This document shows positions 25,618-36,396 of a stretch of DNA of 64,000 nt, piece by piece. The DNA is from Poriferisodalis sp963663635 (GTDB lineage: Bacteria; Actinomycetota; Acidimicrobiia; Acidimicrobiales; Poriferisodalaceae), in assembly GCA_963663635.2 (NCBI GenBank), contig CAXXMY010000009.1, forward strand, positions 393,836 to 457,835. The letters are read 5' to 3'. The notes beneath the pieces were generated by a model. It searched no databases and was not told the origin of the DNA. It saw only the letters and a program-made list of their open reading frames with translations. Position 1 is the first letter of the stretch. The number at the start of each line of letters is the position of its first letter. Position numbers and translations under genes: made by a program.

Positions 25618-26767
25618 GTGCCTTGGCCAGGCGTTCGTAGTCGTCCGGCTGGTTGTACAGATGGGCCGAGATCCGCAGCAGCCGATTCGGCGGCGCGGGC
25701 CAGGTGAAAACCGGCACCTCGATGCCGTGCGTGTCCCGCAACACCTCCATGAGCGGGTCGAAGATCGCTGCACCAGCGTTGTCGGCGGGCGGTATCGGGA
25801 GCGACGCAATGGCACCGATCATGTCGGCCGGCGCTGGTACGGGGATTCCGAGCGCGTCGATCAGCGTTTCCCGGCCGCTCAAGCACAGGTTGCGGATCGC
25901 GGCGCGCACGCCCGGCCAGCCGTCAGGGTGCATGGCCTCCACCGCAGCGAGGCCGTCGGGGACCGTCAGCCATGCGCTCGGGTCGTGCGTGCCGGTCCAG
26001 TCGAACTGAGCATGAAGGTGGCCGCCATCGGCGGGCCAACCGCCGTTGTACCCGTGGCTGATGACCGACGGGTAAACGTCGTCGCGCCGGTCCTCGCGCA
26101 CCCACAAGAACGCTGCTCCCTTGGCCGAGCACATCCACTTGTGGCAATTCGCCGTGACGTATGACGCCCCGAGCTGTGTGACGTCGAAATCGATCATTCC
26201 GGGCGCATGTGCGGCGTCGACCACGACCTTCACATCCGGTTCCAGCGCCGTGGCCAGCTCCTGTACTGGCAACATGAGGCCCGTGGCCGAGGTCACCGCG
26301 TCGATCAGCAGCACCCGCGTGTGCTCGGTCACGGTTCCCAGCACGGCGTTGACGACCTGGCGGGAATCGTCAATCGGGAACGGCACGGCGGCGGTCACAA
26401 CACGTGCTCCGGCACGGGCGGCTGACACCACCGCAGCGTTGGCGCACGCGTTGTACTCATGGTCGGTGACAACGATCTCGTCGCCGGGCCGCAGGCTCGG
26501 CTCGAGCGATCGCAGCACGCTGTTGACTCCAGCGGTGGCGTTGTTCACGAACACAAGACCTGCAGGGTCAGCGCCGACGAAATCGGCCACCACGCGGCGT
26601 GCCGCGTCCAGTTCGGCCTGGTAGTCGCCGCCCAGGAAGTACCGCGTGGGGTTCGCCTCGATGCGCTCGCGCAGGCGCTGCTGCGCTTCGAGCACCGAGG
26701 ACGGCGTCGCTCCGAACGAACCGTGATTCAGGTGCAGCACATGCGGGTCGAGGTGCCATTGCGTCAC
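25595..26767 (-). CDS. Aminotransferase class V (isopenicillin-N-epimerase-like), PLP enzyme
   Basis: 390 aa fold-type I PLP protein. LNHGSFGATPSSVLEAQQ at the start is the family hallmark; FVNNATAGVNSVLRSL binds the cofactor phosphate, VDAAHAPGMIDFD holds the Asp contacting the pyridine nitrogen, and the Schiff-base Lys lies in ANCHKWMCSAKG at about residue 210. Related enzymes include isopenicillin N epimerase-like proteins, cysteine desulfurases and EgtE-type C-S lyases; no egt genes are nearby, so the substrate is open. Its last codons and stop are part of a 57-bp duplicated segment. Confidence 0.85.
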   Translation of the reverse strand: MTQWHLDPHVLHLNHGSFGATPSSVLEAQQRLRERIEANPTRYFLGGDYQAELDAARRVVADFVGADPAGLVFVNNATAGVNSVLRSLEPSLRPGDEIVVTDHEYNACANAAVVSAARAGARVVTAAVPFPIDDSRQVVNAVLGTVTEHTRVLLIDAVTSATGLMLPVQELATALEPDVKVVVDAAHAPGMIDFDVTQLGASYVTANCHKWMCSAKGAAFLWVREDRRDDVYPSVISHGYNGGWPADGGHLHAQFDWTGTHDPSAWLTVPDGLAAVEAMHPDGWPGVRAAIRNLCLSGRETLIDALGIPVPAPADMIGAIASLPIPPADNAGAAIFDPLMEVLRDTHGIEVPVFTWPAPPNRLLRISAHLYNQPDDYERLAKALVAELGG

Positions 26768-26870
26768 CGCGCGAACGCTACGCGACCGCCGACGCTCGTC
26801 ACGTTTGCATTCGAACCGCAGTCAATCCCGGTTCCCGGTTGAACCTACATTGAGGGCACAGGAGGTCGTC

Positions 26871-29800
26871 ATGAAGAAGCTCCTGGTGGCCAACCGGGGC
26901 GAGATCGCCATCCGCGCCTTCCGTGCAGCGACCCAACTCGGCATCCGGACGGTCGCGATCCTGCCCGTCGAGGAAGAACGCAGCGGCGCCTTGCACCGCA
27001 TCAAGGCAGACGAGGCGTACGTCATCGGAGAGGAAGGTCGACCGGTTCGGGCGTATCTCGACCACGCCGCCATCGTGGACAAGGCCGTCGAGGTAGGCGC
27101 CGATGCGATCTATCCCGGTTACGGATTCCTGTCCGAGAGCCCAGATCTCGCGGACGCATGCGCAGCTGCAGGTGTCACCTTCGTCGGGCCGAGTGCCGAG
27201 GTTCTGCGCCTGACCGGCAACAAGATGCGGGCTCGACAAGCCGCCGACGAAACCGGCTTGCCGGTGCTGCGCCAGTCGGCACCCATCGACGACGGCGACA
27301 CCGACATCATCGCCACAGCACAGGAGATCGGATTCCCGCTGTTCGTGAAGGCGGCATCGGGCGGCGGCGGTCGTGGCATGCGGCGCGTGGAGCGCCCGGG
27401 CGATCTGGCCGAGGCGGTCAACGCGGCGCGGCGCGAGGCGCACAGCGCATTCGGTGATGACACCGTGTTCTACGAAGAAGCCATGAGCGATGTGCGCCAT
27501 ATCGAGGCACAGGTCCTCGCTGATGCCAGCGGCAATGTCGTGCATCTGTTCGAGCGGGACTGCTCGGTGCAGCGACGCTTCCAGAAGGTCGTCGAAATGG
27601 CCCCCGCCCGGGATCTCGACGACGCCGTTCGCCAGCAGCTGCTTGCCGATGCCGTGCGTTTCGCCGAGACCATCGGATACGCCAATGCCGGCACGGTTGA
27701 GTTCCTCGTGGACCGCCACGGCCGCCACGTGTTCATCGAGATGAATCCCCGCATCCAGGTCGAGCACACCGTGACCGAGGAGACGACCGACGTCGATCTG
27801 GTGGAATCGCAGCTGCGCATTGCGTCGGGCGCCACGCTCGCGGACCTCGGGCTCGCCCAGGAACGCATCAGCCTGCGTGGCTTCGCGATGCAGTGCCGGG
27901 TCACTGCGGAGGATCCGGCCAATGATTTCCGGCCCGACACCGGCCGGATCGTCGCGTACCGGCCCGCCGGCGGCGCCGGGGTACGGCTGGACGGCTGCGT
28001 TTATCAGGGCGTGGAGATCACCCCGCACTTCGACTCGATGATCGAGAAGATCACCTGCCGGGGCCCCGACTTCGACACTGTGGTCCGCCGGATGCAGCGC
28101 ACCCTGGCTGAGTACCGGGTGCGGGGCGTGTCGACCAATCAGCCCTACCTGCAAGCGATCCTTGCGGACCCCGAATTCCGCTCCGGGCCAGTCACGACGA
28201 CCTTCATCGACGATCGGCCGGAGCTCACCGCGGCATCCGTCGGGGCCGACCGGGCCACCCGCTTGTTGCGGTACTTGGCCGATGTGACCGTCCACCAGCC
28301 GAACGGGCCGGCGCCGACCGATGTGGATCCGGCTTCCAAGCTGCGGCGAGTGCAGGGCGCGCCGCCGGCTGGATCGCGGCAGCGTCTCGCCGAGCTCGGA
28401 CCGGAGCGCTTCGCCGCTGAGCTGCGTGCTGCGACTGCGGTGGCTGTCACCGACACCACGTTGCGCGACGCGCACCAGTCGATCCTCGCCACGCGACTGC
28501 GCACCATCGACCTCGTGGCCGGTGCCCGCCAGATGGCTTACTTCATGCCGCAGCTGTTCAGCATGGAGTGCTGGGGCGGTGCCACGTTCGACGTGGCATT
28601 GCGGTTCCTGCACGAGGATCCCTGGGAGCGGCTGCGACGCATTCGGGCCGCAGCCCCCAACATCTGCACCCAGATGCTGCTGCGGGGGCGCAACACGGTG
28701 GGCTATTCGCCGTATCCCGACACGGTTGCGCACCATTTCGTGGCTGAGGCTGCCGAGCGCGGGATGGACATCTTCCGTGTCTTCGATGCGTTCAATTCGA
28801 TCGAGCAGATGCGGCCGGCAATCGACGCTGTGATCGACGCTGGCGCTGTCGCCGAGGGCACGATCTGCTATTCGGGCAATCTCTCAAGCCCCGACGAGGA
28901 CCTGTACACGCTCGACTACTACCTGAGTGTCGCTTCGGGGCTCGATGACGCCGGGGTGCACATTCTGTGCATCAAGGACATGGCCGGTCTATTGCGGCCG
29001 TCTGCGGCGGCGTCGCTGGTCAGCGCACTGCGTGAGCGCTTCGCCCAGCCCGTGCACTTGCATACGCACGACACGGGCGGCGGGCAGGTGGCGACGTACC
29101 TCGCCGCCGTGGAAGCAGGTGTGGACGCGATTGACGCGGCCGCGCCGCCGCTTTCGGGGATGACCTCGCAGCCATCGATCGCGTCCGTCGTGGCGATGAC
29201 CGACGACACCGAGCGGGAGACCGGCTTGGATCTCGACGCGATCGGCGACATGGAGCCCTACTGGGAGGCGGTGCGGCGGGTTTATGCACCTTTCGAGGCC
29301 GGGCTGCCGTCGCCGACCGGCACCGTGTACCGCCATGAAATACCGGGCGGCCAGCTGTCGAATCTGCGGGCACAGGCTCGGGCACTTGGCATCGGGCATC
29401 GTTTCGAGGAGGTGGAGCGGCTCTACGCGGCGTGCAATGAACTGCTCGGCCGCCCCATCAAGGTCACGCCGTCGTCGAAAGTCGTCGGCGACCTCGCCCT
29501 GCACCTCGTTGCGTCAGGGGTCACGCCGGCCCAGCTCGCCGACAATCCCGCCAGTGTGGACTTGCCCGACAGCGTCATCGGCTTCTTGCACGGCGAGCTC
29601 GGCACTCCTCCGGGAGGATTCCCCGAGCCGTTCCGCACGCGAGCGACTGCGGAACGCCACTGGTCTCCGAAGACCAAGGATCTCACCGCGGACGACGAGG
29701 CGGGCCTCGCGGGCGATCGTCGGGCCACGCTGAACCGGCTGCTGTTTCCCACGCCCTCGGCGGCCCAAGCTGAGAACGAGCACCGTTACGGCGATCTCTC

Positions 29801-30287
29801 GGTGCTGCCGTCGCTGCTGTTCTGGTACGGGCTCGACGCTCACGAAGATGACACCGCCGTCGTGTTCGGCCCCGGCGTGCGCCTGCTGCTGGGCCTGCGG
29901 TCGATCAGCGAGCCCAATGACGAGGGCATACGCATGGTCAGCTTCCGGGTCAACGGCCAGCCCCGCGACATCGACACGCTGGATCGCTCCGTTGCAGCGG
30001 ACCGTCCCGAGCATGCCCGAGCCGACCCGAGCGTGCCCGGGCACGTGGCAGCACCGTTCCGGGGCGCGGTCAATGTCGCAGTGGCCGAAGGCGATCAGGT
30101 GACCGTCGGCGACACGATCGCGGTGATCGAGGCCATGAAGATGGAGTCGTCGATCTCGGCTCCGGTGACGGGCACGGTCACGTCCATCGCCGCGGCGCCC
30201 GGAGCCCTGCTCGAACCGGGCGATCTGATCGCCGAGATCCGACCTGCAGGCCGCTCCGGAAGCCCCGAGACCGAGCGCGACGCCTAG
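26871..30287 (+). CDS. pyc: Pyruvate carboxylase
   Basis: 1138 aa, normal length. Converts pyruvate, bicarbonate and ATP to oxaloacetate (anaplerosis). The ATG at 26871 has a strong AGGAGG site and a TACATT -10 box at 26846. Domains in order: biotin carboxylase (KKLLVANRGEIAIRAFRAA to about 450, ATP-grasp loop KAASGGGGRGMR), carboxyltransferase (DTTLRDAHQSILATR, about 545-800, with HTHDTGGGQVATYLAA), and biotinyl carrier domain with the biotin Lys in EAMKMESS at about 1088. Intact throughout. It is followed by an acyl-CoA synthetase gene about 30 bases downstream. Confidence 0.97.
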   Translation: MKKLLVANRGEIAIRAFRAATQLGIRTVAILPVEEERSGALHRIKADEAYVIGEEGRPVRAYLDHAAIVDKAVEVGADAIYPGYGFLSESPDLADACAAAGVTFVGPSAEVLRLTGNKMRARQAADETGLPVLRQSAPIDDGDTDIIATAQEIGFPLFVKAASGGGGRGMRRVERPGDLAEAVNAARREAHSAFGDDTVFYEEAMSDVRHIEAQVLADASGNVVHLFERDCSVQRRFQKVVEMAPARDLDDAVRQQLLADAVRFAETIGYANAGTVEFLVDRHGRHVFIEMNPRIQVEHTVTEETTDVDLVESQLRIASGATLADLGLAQERISLRGFAMQCRVTAEDPANDFRPDTGRIVAYRPAGGAGVRLDGCVYQGVEITPHFDSMIEKITCRGPDFDTVVRRMQRTLAEYRVRGVSTNQPYLQAILADPEFRSGPVTTTFIDDRPELTAASVGADRATRLLRYLADVTVHQPNGPAPTDVDPASKLRRVQGAPPAGSRQRLAELGPERFAAELRAATAVAVTDTTLRDAHQSILATRLRTIDLVAGARQMAYFMPQLFSMECWGGATFDVALRFLHEDPWERLRRIRAAAPNICTQMLLRGRNTVGYSPYPDTVAHHFVAEAAERGMDIFRVFDAFNSIEQMRPAIDAVIDAGAVAEGTICYSGNLSSPDEDLYTLDYYLSVASGLDDAGVHILCIKDMAGLLRPSAAASLVSALRERFAQPVHLHTHDTGGGQVATYLAAVEAGVDAIDAAAPPLSGMTSQPSIASVVAMTDDTERETGLDLDAIGDMEPYWEAVRRVYAPFEAGLPSPTGTVYRHEIPGGQLSNLRAQARALGIGHRFEEVERLYAACNELLGRPIKVTPSSKVVGDLALHLVASGVTPAQLADNPASVDLPDSVIGFLHGELGTPPGGFPEPFRTRATAERHWSPKTKDLTADDEAGLAGDRRATLNRLLFPTPSAAQAENEHRYGDLSVLPSLLFWYGLDAHEDDTAVVFGPGVRLLLGLRSISEPNDEGIRMVSFRVNGQPRDIDTLDRSVAADRPEHARADPSVPGHVAAPFRGAVNVAVAEGDQVTVGDTIAVIEAMKMESSISAPVTGTVTSIAAAPGALLEPGDLIAEIRPAGRSGSPETERDA

Positions 30288-30316
30288 CCATCTGCGCAGC
30301 TAGTTTCCGCACCATC

Positions 30317-31906
30317 ATGCTGCAGCCGTTCACGATTGCCGATTGCGTCGCGACGAACGCCCGGACCTACGCGGACCGGTGCGCGATCGAAGTGCTTGAC
30401 CCGCGCACAGCCGGAGGCGTCAAGCCTGTCGAGACGTGGACGTACGGCCAGCTCTGGGCCCGAACCGAGGCTATCACGGATGCGCTGGGGCCAGTCGAGT
30501 CCGGGCCGCATGGGCGAATGGCGGGGCTCCTGCTTCCCAACGGCGCCGACTACGCCGCTGCGTACCTGGCATGCCAGCTCGTCGGCGCAGCGGCGGTCCC
30601 GGTCAACAGCCGGCTTGCCGAGCCTGAGATCCACTACGTGCTCGAAGACGCGGGTGTCTCGGTGCTGCTGGCCGCCGAGCCGTTCATCGACATCGCTCGG
30701 CGGGTTACGGCCGATCTCGGAATCAGGCTGATCGACGCCGCCGAGATTCCCGCCTCAGCGCCAACGAGATGGTCGCGGCCCATCGGGCCGTATGCCGACA
30801 TCGATCCCAGCACGGGTCGTCTGACCCCGACCGTCGCGCCGAGCGACACCATCACCGACGAGCGCCCCGCCATGATCGCGTACACCTCGGGGACGACCGG
30901 TTTCCCGAAGGGGAGCATCAACACCAACGCAGGATTCCTGACTCGACTGATGCACTGGAGCTGGACCTTCGGGCTGTCCGCCCGCGAAGTCGTGTCCACG
31001 CCGGGTCCGATGTTCCACCTCTCCTATGGCGGCCTGACACTGGCCCAACTGGTGGCCGGCGGCCGCGTCCGGGTGATGGTCGCGTTCGAACCGCAAGCCG
31101 CCCTCGACGAGTACTCCCAGCACAGCACGTGGGCGTTCCTGGTGCCCTCCATGACCGCCGCGATCGCCGAGGCGTGGCGAGGGGCGGGCCGGCCGGCATT
31201 GAGCTCCCTGAGGTACATGCTCTCTGCAGGGGCGCCGGGACCGATGTCCCTGCTCGACGAGGCATTCGACATATTTCCGAACGCCGAGATCATCGACGGA
31301 TACGGCTGGACCGAAGCCGGCTGGGTGACATACGACGTCAAAGAACGTGCAGCTCTCGTGCCCCATTGCGTCGGCGGACCCGCGCCCGGCTCGGTCGTGA
31401 AGGTCGTCGACCCTGACACCTGCGAGGAAGTTCCCGTCGGCGTCGCCGGCGAGGTCGTCGCAATGTCAGTGGTGCCGTTCGAGGGCTACCTGGGCCGACC
31501 TGAGGCCACCGATGCGGCCCACACCCCGGACGGATTCGCCCGCTCGGGCGACATGGGCATCATGGCCCACGACGGACGACTGGCGATCGTGGACCGTGTC
31601 AAGGACATGATCATCAGCGGCGGTGAGAACGTGTACTGCGCCGAGGTCGAACGGGTCCTCGTCGAGCATCCGCAGATCGCCGAAGCCGCCGTGGTCGGGC
31701 TGCCCGACGAGCGCTGGGGCGAGCGAGTCGCAGCAGCCGTCGTGCCGCACGCGGGCGCCCAGCCCGATCCGGACGATGTCGTCGCTTTCGTGCGAGACCG
31801 GCTGGCTCACTACAAGTGCCCACGGGAGCTGATCGCCGTCGCCGAGCTGCCCCGAAATGCCATGGGAAAGGTGCTCAAACTGTTGCTCGCCCAGCAGTTC
31901 GGCTGA
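30317..31906 (+). CDS. Acyl-CoA synthetase (AMP-binding)
   Basis: 529 aa ANL-superfamily ligase. It adenylates a carboxylate with ATP and transfers it to CoA. P-loop-like motif YTSGTTGFPKG at about 194-204, IIDGYGWTEAGWV (A5), ARSGDMGIMAHDGRL (A7), and the catalytic Lys in PRNAMGKVLKLL near the C-terminus. Substrate class (fatty, aromatic or short-chain acid) is not readable from the sequence. A TAGTTT box ten bases upstream of the ATG suggests a very short leader. Confidence 0.88.
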   Translation: MLQPFTIADCVATNARTYADRCAIEVLDPRTAGGVKPVETWTYGQLWARTEAITDALGPVESGPHGRMAGLLLPNGADYAAAYLACQLVGAAAVPVNSRLAEPEIHYVLEDAGVSVLLAAEPFIDIARRVTADLGIRLIDAAEIPASAPTRWSRPIGPYADIDPSTGRLTPTVAPSDTITDERPAMIAYTSGTTGFPKGSINTNAGFLTRLMHWSWTFGLSAREVVSTPGPMFHLSYGGLTLAQLVAGGRVRVMVAFEPQAALDEYSQHSTWAFLVPSMTAAIAEAWRGAGRPALSSLRYMLSAGAPGPMSLLDEAFDIFPNAEIIDGYGWTEAGWVTYDVKERAALVPHCVGGPAPGSVVKVVDPDTCEEVPVGVAGEVVAMSVVPFEGYLGRPEATDAAHTPDGFARSGDMGIMAHDGRLAIVDRVKDMIISGGENVYCAEVERVLVEHPQIAEAAVVGLPDERWGERVAAAVVPHAGAQPDPDDVVAFVRDRLAHYKCPRELIAVAELPRNAMGKVLKLLLAQQFG

Positions 31907-31958
31907 TGTCCGCGCACTAGTGTTCGGAACGGTCTTCCAGACGCGGTAAAACTACTCA

Positions 31959-33317
31959 ATGGCGACTCGTTGGACACAGCCGAAGGCTGGTTGGACACAG
32001 CCGAAGGCTGGTTGGACACAGCCGGAGTCCGATTTCTGGGCACCCAATCGCAACCCTGTCGATGCGTCGTTCGCCATGTCGCCCGCGGTCTACGCCGACG
32101 AGAGCTTCTTCGCCGCCGAGCAAGAGCAACTGTTCGGCCGAGCGTGGGTCTGCGTGGCTCTGTCGGCAGAACTTGCACGACCGGGCCGGCTGCTGGTGCG
32201 TTCGATCGGCGGGCGATCGGTGCTGCTGACCAGAACCGACGACGGCCTGGTCGGGTTCCTGAACTCGTGCCGCCACCGCGGCACCGAGCTCGCCGAGGCC
32301 GACTGCGACATCGCACAGACCATCCGCTGCCCGTATCACCGCTGGCACTACAGCGTGGACGGGCAGCTCGTGGCCACGCCGTTGTTCGATTCGGTGCCGC
32401 GAGACGACTTCGACCCAGCGGATTTCGGCCTGATACCGGTGCGAGCGGAATCGTGGGGACCGCTCGTGTTTGCGTGCCTCGACGCCGACACGCCTCCCCT
32501 CGCAGCCTGGCTCGGCGACCTCGACGAGCGCATGTGCGGCTACCGATTCGACGAGTGGCAGCCGGCGACGCGCTCACCGGCCGACTGCACGTTCGGGCCG
32601 GCCGCCAACTGGAAGCTGATCTTCGAGAACTTCACGGAGTACTACCACCTGGCCTGGGTGCATCCCGAGCTGGCGAAGGTGTCCCGGGTGCAAGACCACT
32701 ACCGCTACCAGGGGCCGGGCATGTACTGCGGGCAGACGACGACACCCGTTTCCGGTGATGAGCGCGACGACTGGCTCAGGCTGCCGGCCGCAGAGGGCCT
32801 CGATGCGTCCGATGCCGCCAGCGGCAGATTCATCGCATTGTCCCCGAACGTGCTGATCTCCGTGCTGCCGAACCACGCGTTCGTGATGCGACTCGAACCG
32901 GTGTCGGCTGGGCGCACCATCGAGCACTGCTCGTTCGTGTTCCCGCCCGGCACGCAACCTGCATCCGACGAGGCGGGCGCGTAGCAGTTCGCGGAAGCGT
33001 TCGAGACCACCCGTCGCTTCTGGATCGACGTGAACGACGAGGACATCGACATCTGCGAGCGGGCACAGCGTGGCATCGCCCGCGGCGGTGCGCCGCCGGG
33101 CCCATTGGCGCCGCGCTTCGAGGAGCCGCTGAATCGCTTCCACAAGATGACCGCCGATCTCATGACGCTGGACACGGTCGCTCGCCTGGCAGTGCCAGCA
33201 GGCGACCGCACCGGAGGCATCGACCTCTACGGAAGCGATCCGAACCCCATGCCGCCGGCCGCCGAAACTGCGGCAGCCCCGATCGCACCGGAGGCCCCGG
33301 CGACGGCGACGTCATGA
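31959..33317 (+). pseudogene. Rieske oxygenase alpha subunit (betaine/choline monooxygenase type) with in-frame TAG
   Basis: Reads as one frame of 452 codons broken by a TAG at 32982-32984. Rieske cluster: CRHRGTEL (C-x-H, about 103) and CPYHRWHY (C-x-x-H, about 124). The mononuclear iron region is NFTEYYHLAWVHPEL (about 226-240). These features match ring-hydroxylating-type oxygenases of the glycine-betaine/choline demethylating group. After the TAG the frame continues FAEAFETTRRFWIDVNDED, typical C-terminal sequence, and ends in TGA overlapping the ATG of the flavoprotein (ATGA). That coupling shows the full-length frame was the gene. GAG to TAG is a one-base change: real nonsense mutation or sequencing error. 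The N-terminus carries a seven-residue tandem repeat. Confidence 0.8.
31971..32027 (+). repeat. In-frame 21-bp tandem repeat, about 2.7 copies
   Basis: Units starting TGGACACAGCCGAAG at 31971 and 31992, with a partial third at 32013. They add repeated WTQPKAG heptads to the N-terminus of the Rieske protein ahead of its conserved domain. Confidence 0.93.
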
Positions 33318-35919
33318 CCGACCGGGTGCAGGCGGTCGTCATCGGCGGCGGCGTCGTCGGCGCAAGCGTGCTGTTTCACCTGACACGCGCCGGGTGGACC
33401 GACGTGGTCCTGCTGGAGCGATCCGAATTGACTGCGGGGTCGACGTGGCACGCAGCCGGAGGCATGCATCCGATCAACTCGGATCCGACCGTTGCAAAGC
33501 TGCAGCAGTACACCATCGAGCTGTACCGCGAGATCGAAGCCATGTCGGGCCAGGACTGCGGCATCCACCTCACCGGGGCAATCAATCTGGCCGACACGCC
33601 CGAGCGCCTGGACTGGCTGAAGATGACCCACGCGCGGGGCCGCTACCTCGGCATCGAGTCCGAGATGATCTCTGCGAACGAGGCCGCTCGGCGCCTTCCC
33701 ATCATTGACCCCAGCCAATTCGTGGGCGCCATGTTCGACGCGGATCACGGGCACGTGGACCCGACAGGCGTCACGTTCGCGTATGCGCGTGCAGCGATGG
33801 CCGCGGGCGCGGACGTGCGCCGGCCACCTGGGCTCGCCGCATTGAGCGCAGCCCGGCGGGGCATTGGCAGATCGGGATCTACGACACGTCTGGGGGAGAC
33901 CTGGCCGGCGGCGACGAGGACGGCGAGGTCGACGACTGGCTCGAAGCAGACCACGTGGTGAACGCCGGCGGGCTGTGGGCGCGCGAGGTCGGGCGGATGG
34001 TGGGCCTCGAGTTGCCGGTGCTGGCCATGGAGCACACCTACGTGCTCACCGAGCCGATGGACGAGATCACCGACGTCAATGAGCGCACGGGCACTGAGCT
34101 CATGGGCTGCATCGACTTCGGCGGCGAGATCTACACGCGCCAGGAGGGTCAAGGCCTGCTGGTGGGCACCTACGAGCAATCCGCCGTCGCATGGCAGCAC
34201 CGCCAGACGCCATGGGACTTCGACAAGCGCCTGCTGACGCCCGACCTTGACCGAATCGCCCCATCTCTCGACACGGCGTTCAAGCATTTTCCGGCACTTG
34301 CCGATGTCGGAATCGCACGAGTCATCAACGGGCCGTTCACGTTTGCACCCGACGGGAACCCGCTCGTCGGGCCGATTCGCGGACTGCCGGGATTCTGGTC
34401 TGCGTGCGCGGTGATGGCGGGTCTTTCCCAAGGCGGCGGCGTGGGGCTGTCCCTCGCAAACTGGATGACACAGGGCGACCCTGGCTTCGACATATGGGCG
34501 ATGGATGTCGCCCGCTTCGGCGACTGGGCAACCCGCGCGTACACCGGCAGCAAAGTGCGGGAGAACTACCGCCGACGCTTCAGCATCAGCTTCCCGAACG
34601 AGTACTTGCCCGAGAGCCGTCCACTGGTCACAACGCCGATCTATCCCGATCAGCTCGAAGCTGGGGGCGTGTTCGGCGATTCGTTCGGTTTGGAGCTTCC
34701 GCTGTGGTTTGCTCCCGAAGCTGGCACCGCGGAAGACATCACGTTCGGTCGCTCCAATGCATGGCCCTACGTTCGAGAAGAGGTCAGCGCGGTCCGCAAC
34801 GACGTCGGGCTCATGGAGTCGTCGGGATTCGCCAAATTCCTCGTGGAGGGTCCGCGAGCCCGCGAATGGCTGACACACCTCGTGGCATCTCGTGTGCCTC
34901 GGTCCGGCCGCATCGCCCTGGCGCCGATGTGCAATGCATCGGGCAACCTCGCCGGCGACCTGACGATTGCCTGCTTGCCGCCGTCGGTTGGGCGGCCCGA
35001 CGGCCCCGCCGAGACCATCACCGGTGGCGCCACCGCCAACACAGACGTCGGCGAACGATTCATGATCTTCGGCTCGGGGGTCGCCGAGCGATATTACGAG
35101 CGCTGGTTCGACGCGGCACTCGCCGGGTGGGCGCCTGCGGTGAGTTTCCGCACCCTGGGCACCGAATTGTGCGGGATCGCCCTCGCCGGTCCGAAGTCCA
35201 GAGAGCTGCTCGTAGAGCTCGCGGACGCAGACGTCTCCGACGATGCCATGCGCTTTGGCAGCTTCTCCGAATTCGATCTGGGCTGGGCACGAGTCTGGTG
35301 CGGCCGGCTGAGCTACACCGGAAGCCTGGGCTACGAGCTGTGGATGCCTGCCGGCTACCAGCGGCATGTCTTCACGCTTTTGTGCGAACGCGGTCGAGCG
35401 CACGGCCTGCGCCTGTTCGGCGCACACGCGCTCAACTCGCTTCGCTTGGACAAGAGCTTCGGCAGCTGGGCACGCGAGTACCGGCCCACCTACGACCCGT
35501 TCGAAGCCGGCCTCGGTCGCTTTGTCCGATTCGCGAGGCCTGCCGACCCCGGCGACGATTTCGTGGGACGAGCTGCGCTCATCGCCAAGTACGGATGGCA
35601 GGGCCCTGGACCCAGAGCCGTCTCAGCCTTCTCCGAACAGATGACGTTGCGCACTTGGACCATCGACACAGCCCCGGGCCGAGCCGGCTTTGATGTGGCG
35701 GGCGATGAGCCGATCTGGTGCAATGGTGACCCAGCGGGCTGGGTGACCTCAGGCGGCTATGCCCACTACAGCGACACGTCGGTCGCGCTCGGGTACGTAC
35801 CGACGGCGTTGGCTTCACACGATGTCGAATTCGAGGTCGAAATCGTCGGTGAGCGCCGCGCCGCGCGCTTGCTCGAGGATTGCCTCTGGGATGCTGCCGG
35901 AACCGCAATGCGCTCCTAG
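33314..35919 (+). pseudogene. Dimethylglycine/sarcosine dehydrogenase-like flavoprotein, one frameshift
   Basis: About 868 residues if joined. The N-terminal DAO-type FAD domain starts VVIGGGVVGASVLFHLTRAG (Rossmann GxGxxG), followed by ELTAGSTWHAAGGMHPIN, the segment around the covalent-flavin His in the DMGDH/SARDH family. The frame slips near 33820-33830 and resumes DWLEADHVVNAGGLWAREVG. The C-terminal half (from about 34690) is a GCV_T/aminomethyltransferase domain (GLMESSGFAKFLVEGPRA), which in relatives binds tetrahydrofolate and accepts the released C1 unit. It is coupled by ATGA to the Rieske gene, so together they could demethylate betaine to dimethylglycine and sarcosine. One indel in a GC-rich run separates two fully conserved parts. 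Confidence 0.82.
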
Positions 35920-36344
35920 ACAGCACAATAGCCGGCGTTACAAATCAGCGAGTGGCGCGTCAGTACATGCCGGTTGACGAGGTCGTTTCTCCCTAATTTC
36001 GGGCGATTCTCATGAACAATCGCAGAATATATGAACGTCACCGCGCGGGGATTTCATAGTGTGCAACAACTGCATTTCCATGACTTCTTCAGCTATATCA
36101 CACCCTCGAGCTGACTCAAGTGTGCCTCACGAACGACGACCTGTCGGCGCTACCAATCAGTAGAATCGTGCGAAGCGAATCTCTCTCATCCGATCAATAC
36201 ACAGGTGCATGGGCGGGGGACTGCGATCCCGAGTGCCTGCACAAAGGACTCGGCCCGGCTTCACTTTGACGCTTGCCCTGACTGCGTGCCGCCAGAGGCT
36301 TGATCTATACTGTCAAACTCCCATATTTCTGCCTTGGATATACA
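35920..36344. other. Gene-free, lower-GC region left of the IS element
   Basis: About 425 bases without a supportable gene, markedly more AT-rich than its surroundings (for example GAATATATGAACGTC near 36027). It joins the flavoprotein 3' end to the insertion sequence. A TATACT hexamer occurs at about 36306 but has no fitting -35. I see no RNA gene or terminator I would defend. Confidence 0.5.
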
Positions 36345-36352
36345 GGGAATTC
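36345..36352. repeat. Target-site duplication, left copy
   Basis: GGGAATTC immediately outside the left end of the IS element; identical to 37781-37788. Eight bases is a usual duplication length for the IS256 family. Confidence 0.85.
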
Positions 36353-36380
36353 GGCGGCGTCCCGTGGAGTGGTGGGTTTG
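36353..36380 (+). repeat. IS left terminal inverted repeat
   Basis: Matches the right end in inverse orientation, including GAGTGGTGGG in both, with a few mismatches and small gaps. Confidence 0.8.
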
Positions 36381-36396
36381 GGGGTTGGCCTCGGTG

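Noticed and set aside
26799..28736. 645-codon open frame on the minus strand opposite pyruvate carboxylase
   Set aside because: It mirrors the third-codon-position GC bias of the real gene, and its translation is Arg/His/Gly-rich with no recognisable domain.
32982..32984. TAG read as pyrrolysine
   Set aside because: The site is not an MtmB-type methylamine methyltransferase position, no Pyl genes are visible, and a single G-to-T change explains it.
36306..36311. TATACT as a strong promoter left of the IS element
   Set aside because: No -35 at suitable distance and no supportable gene downstream in that orientation.
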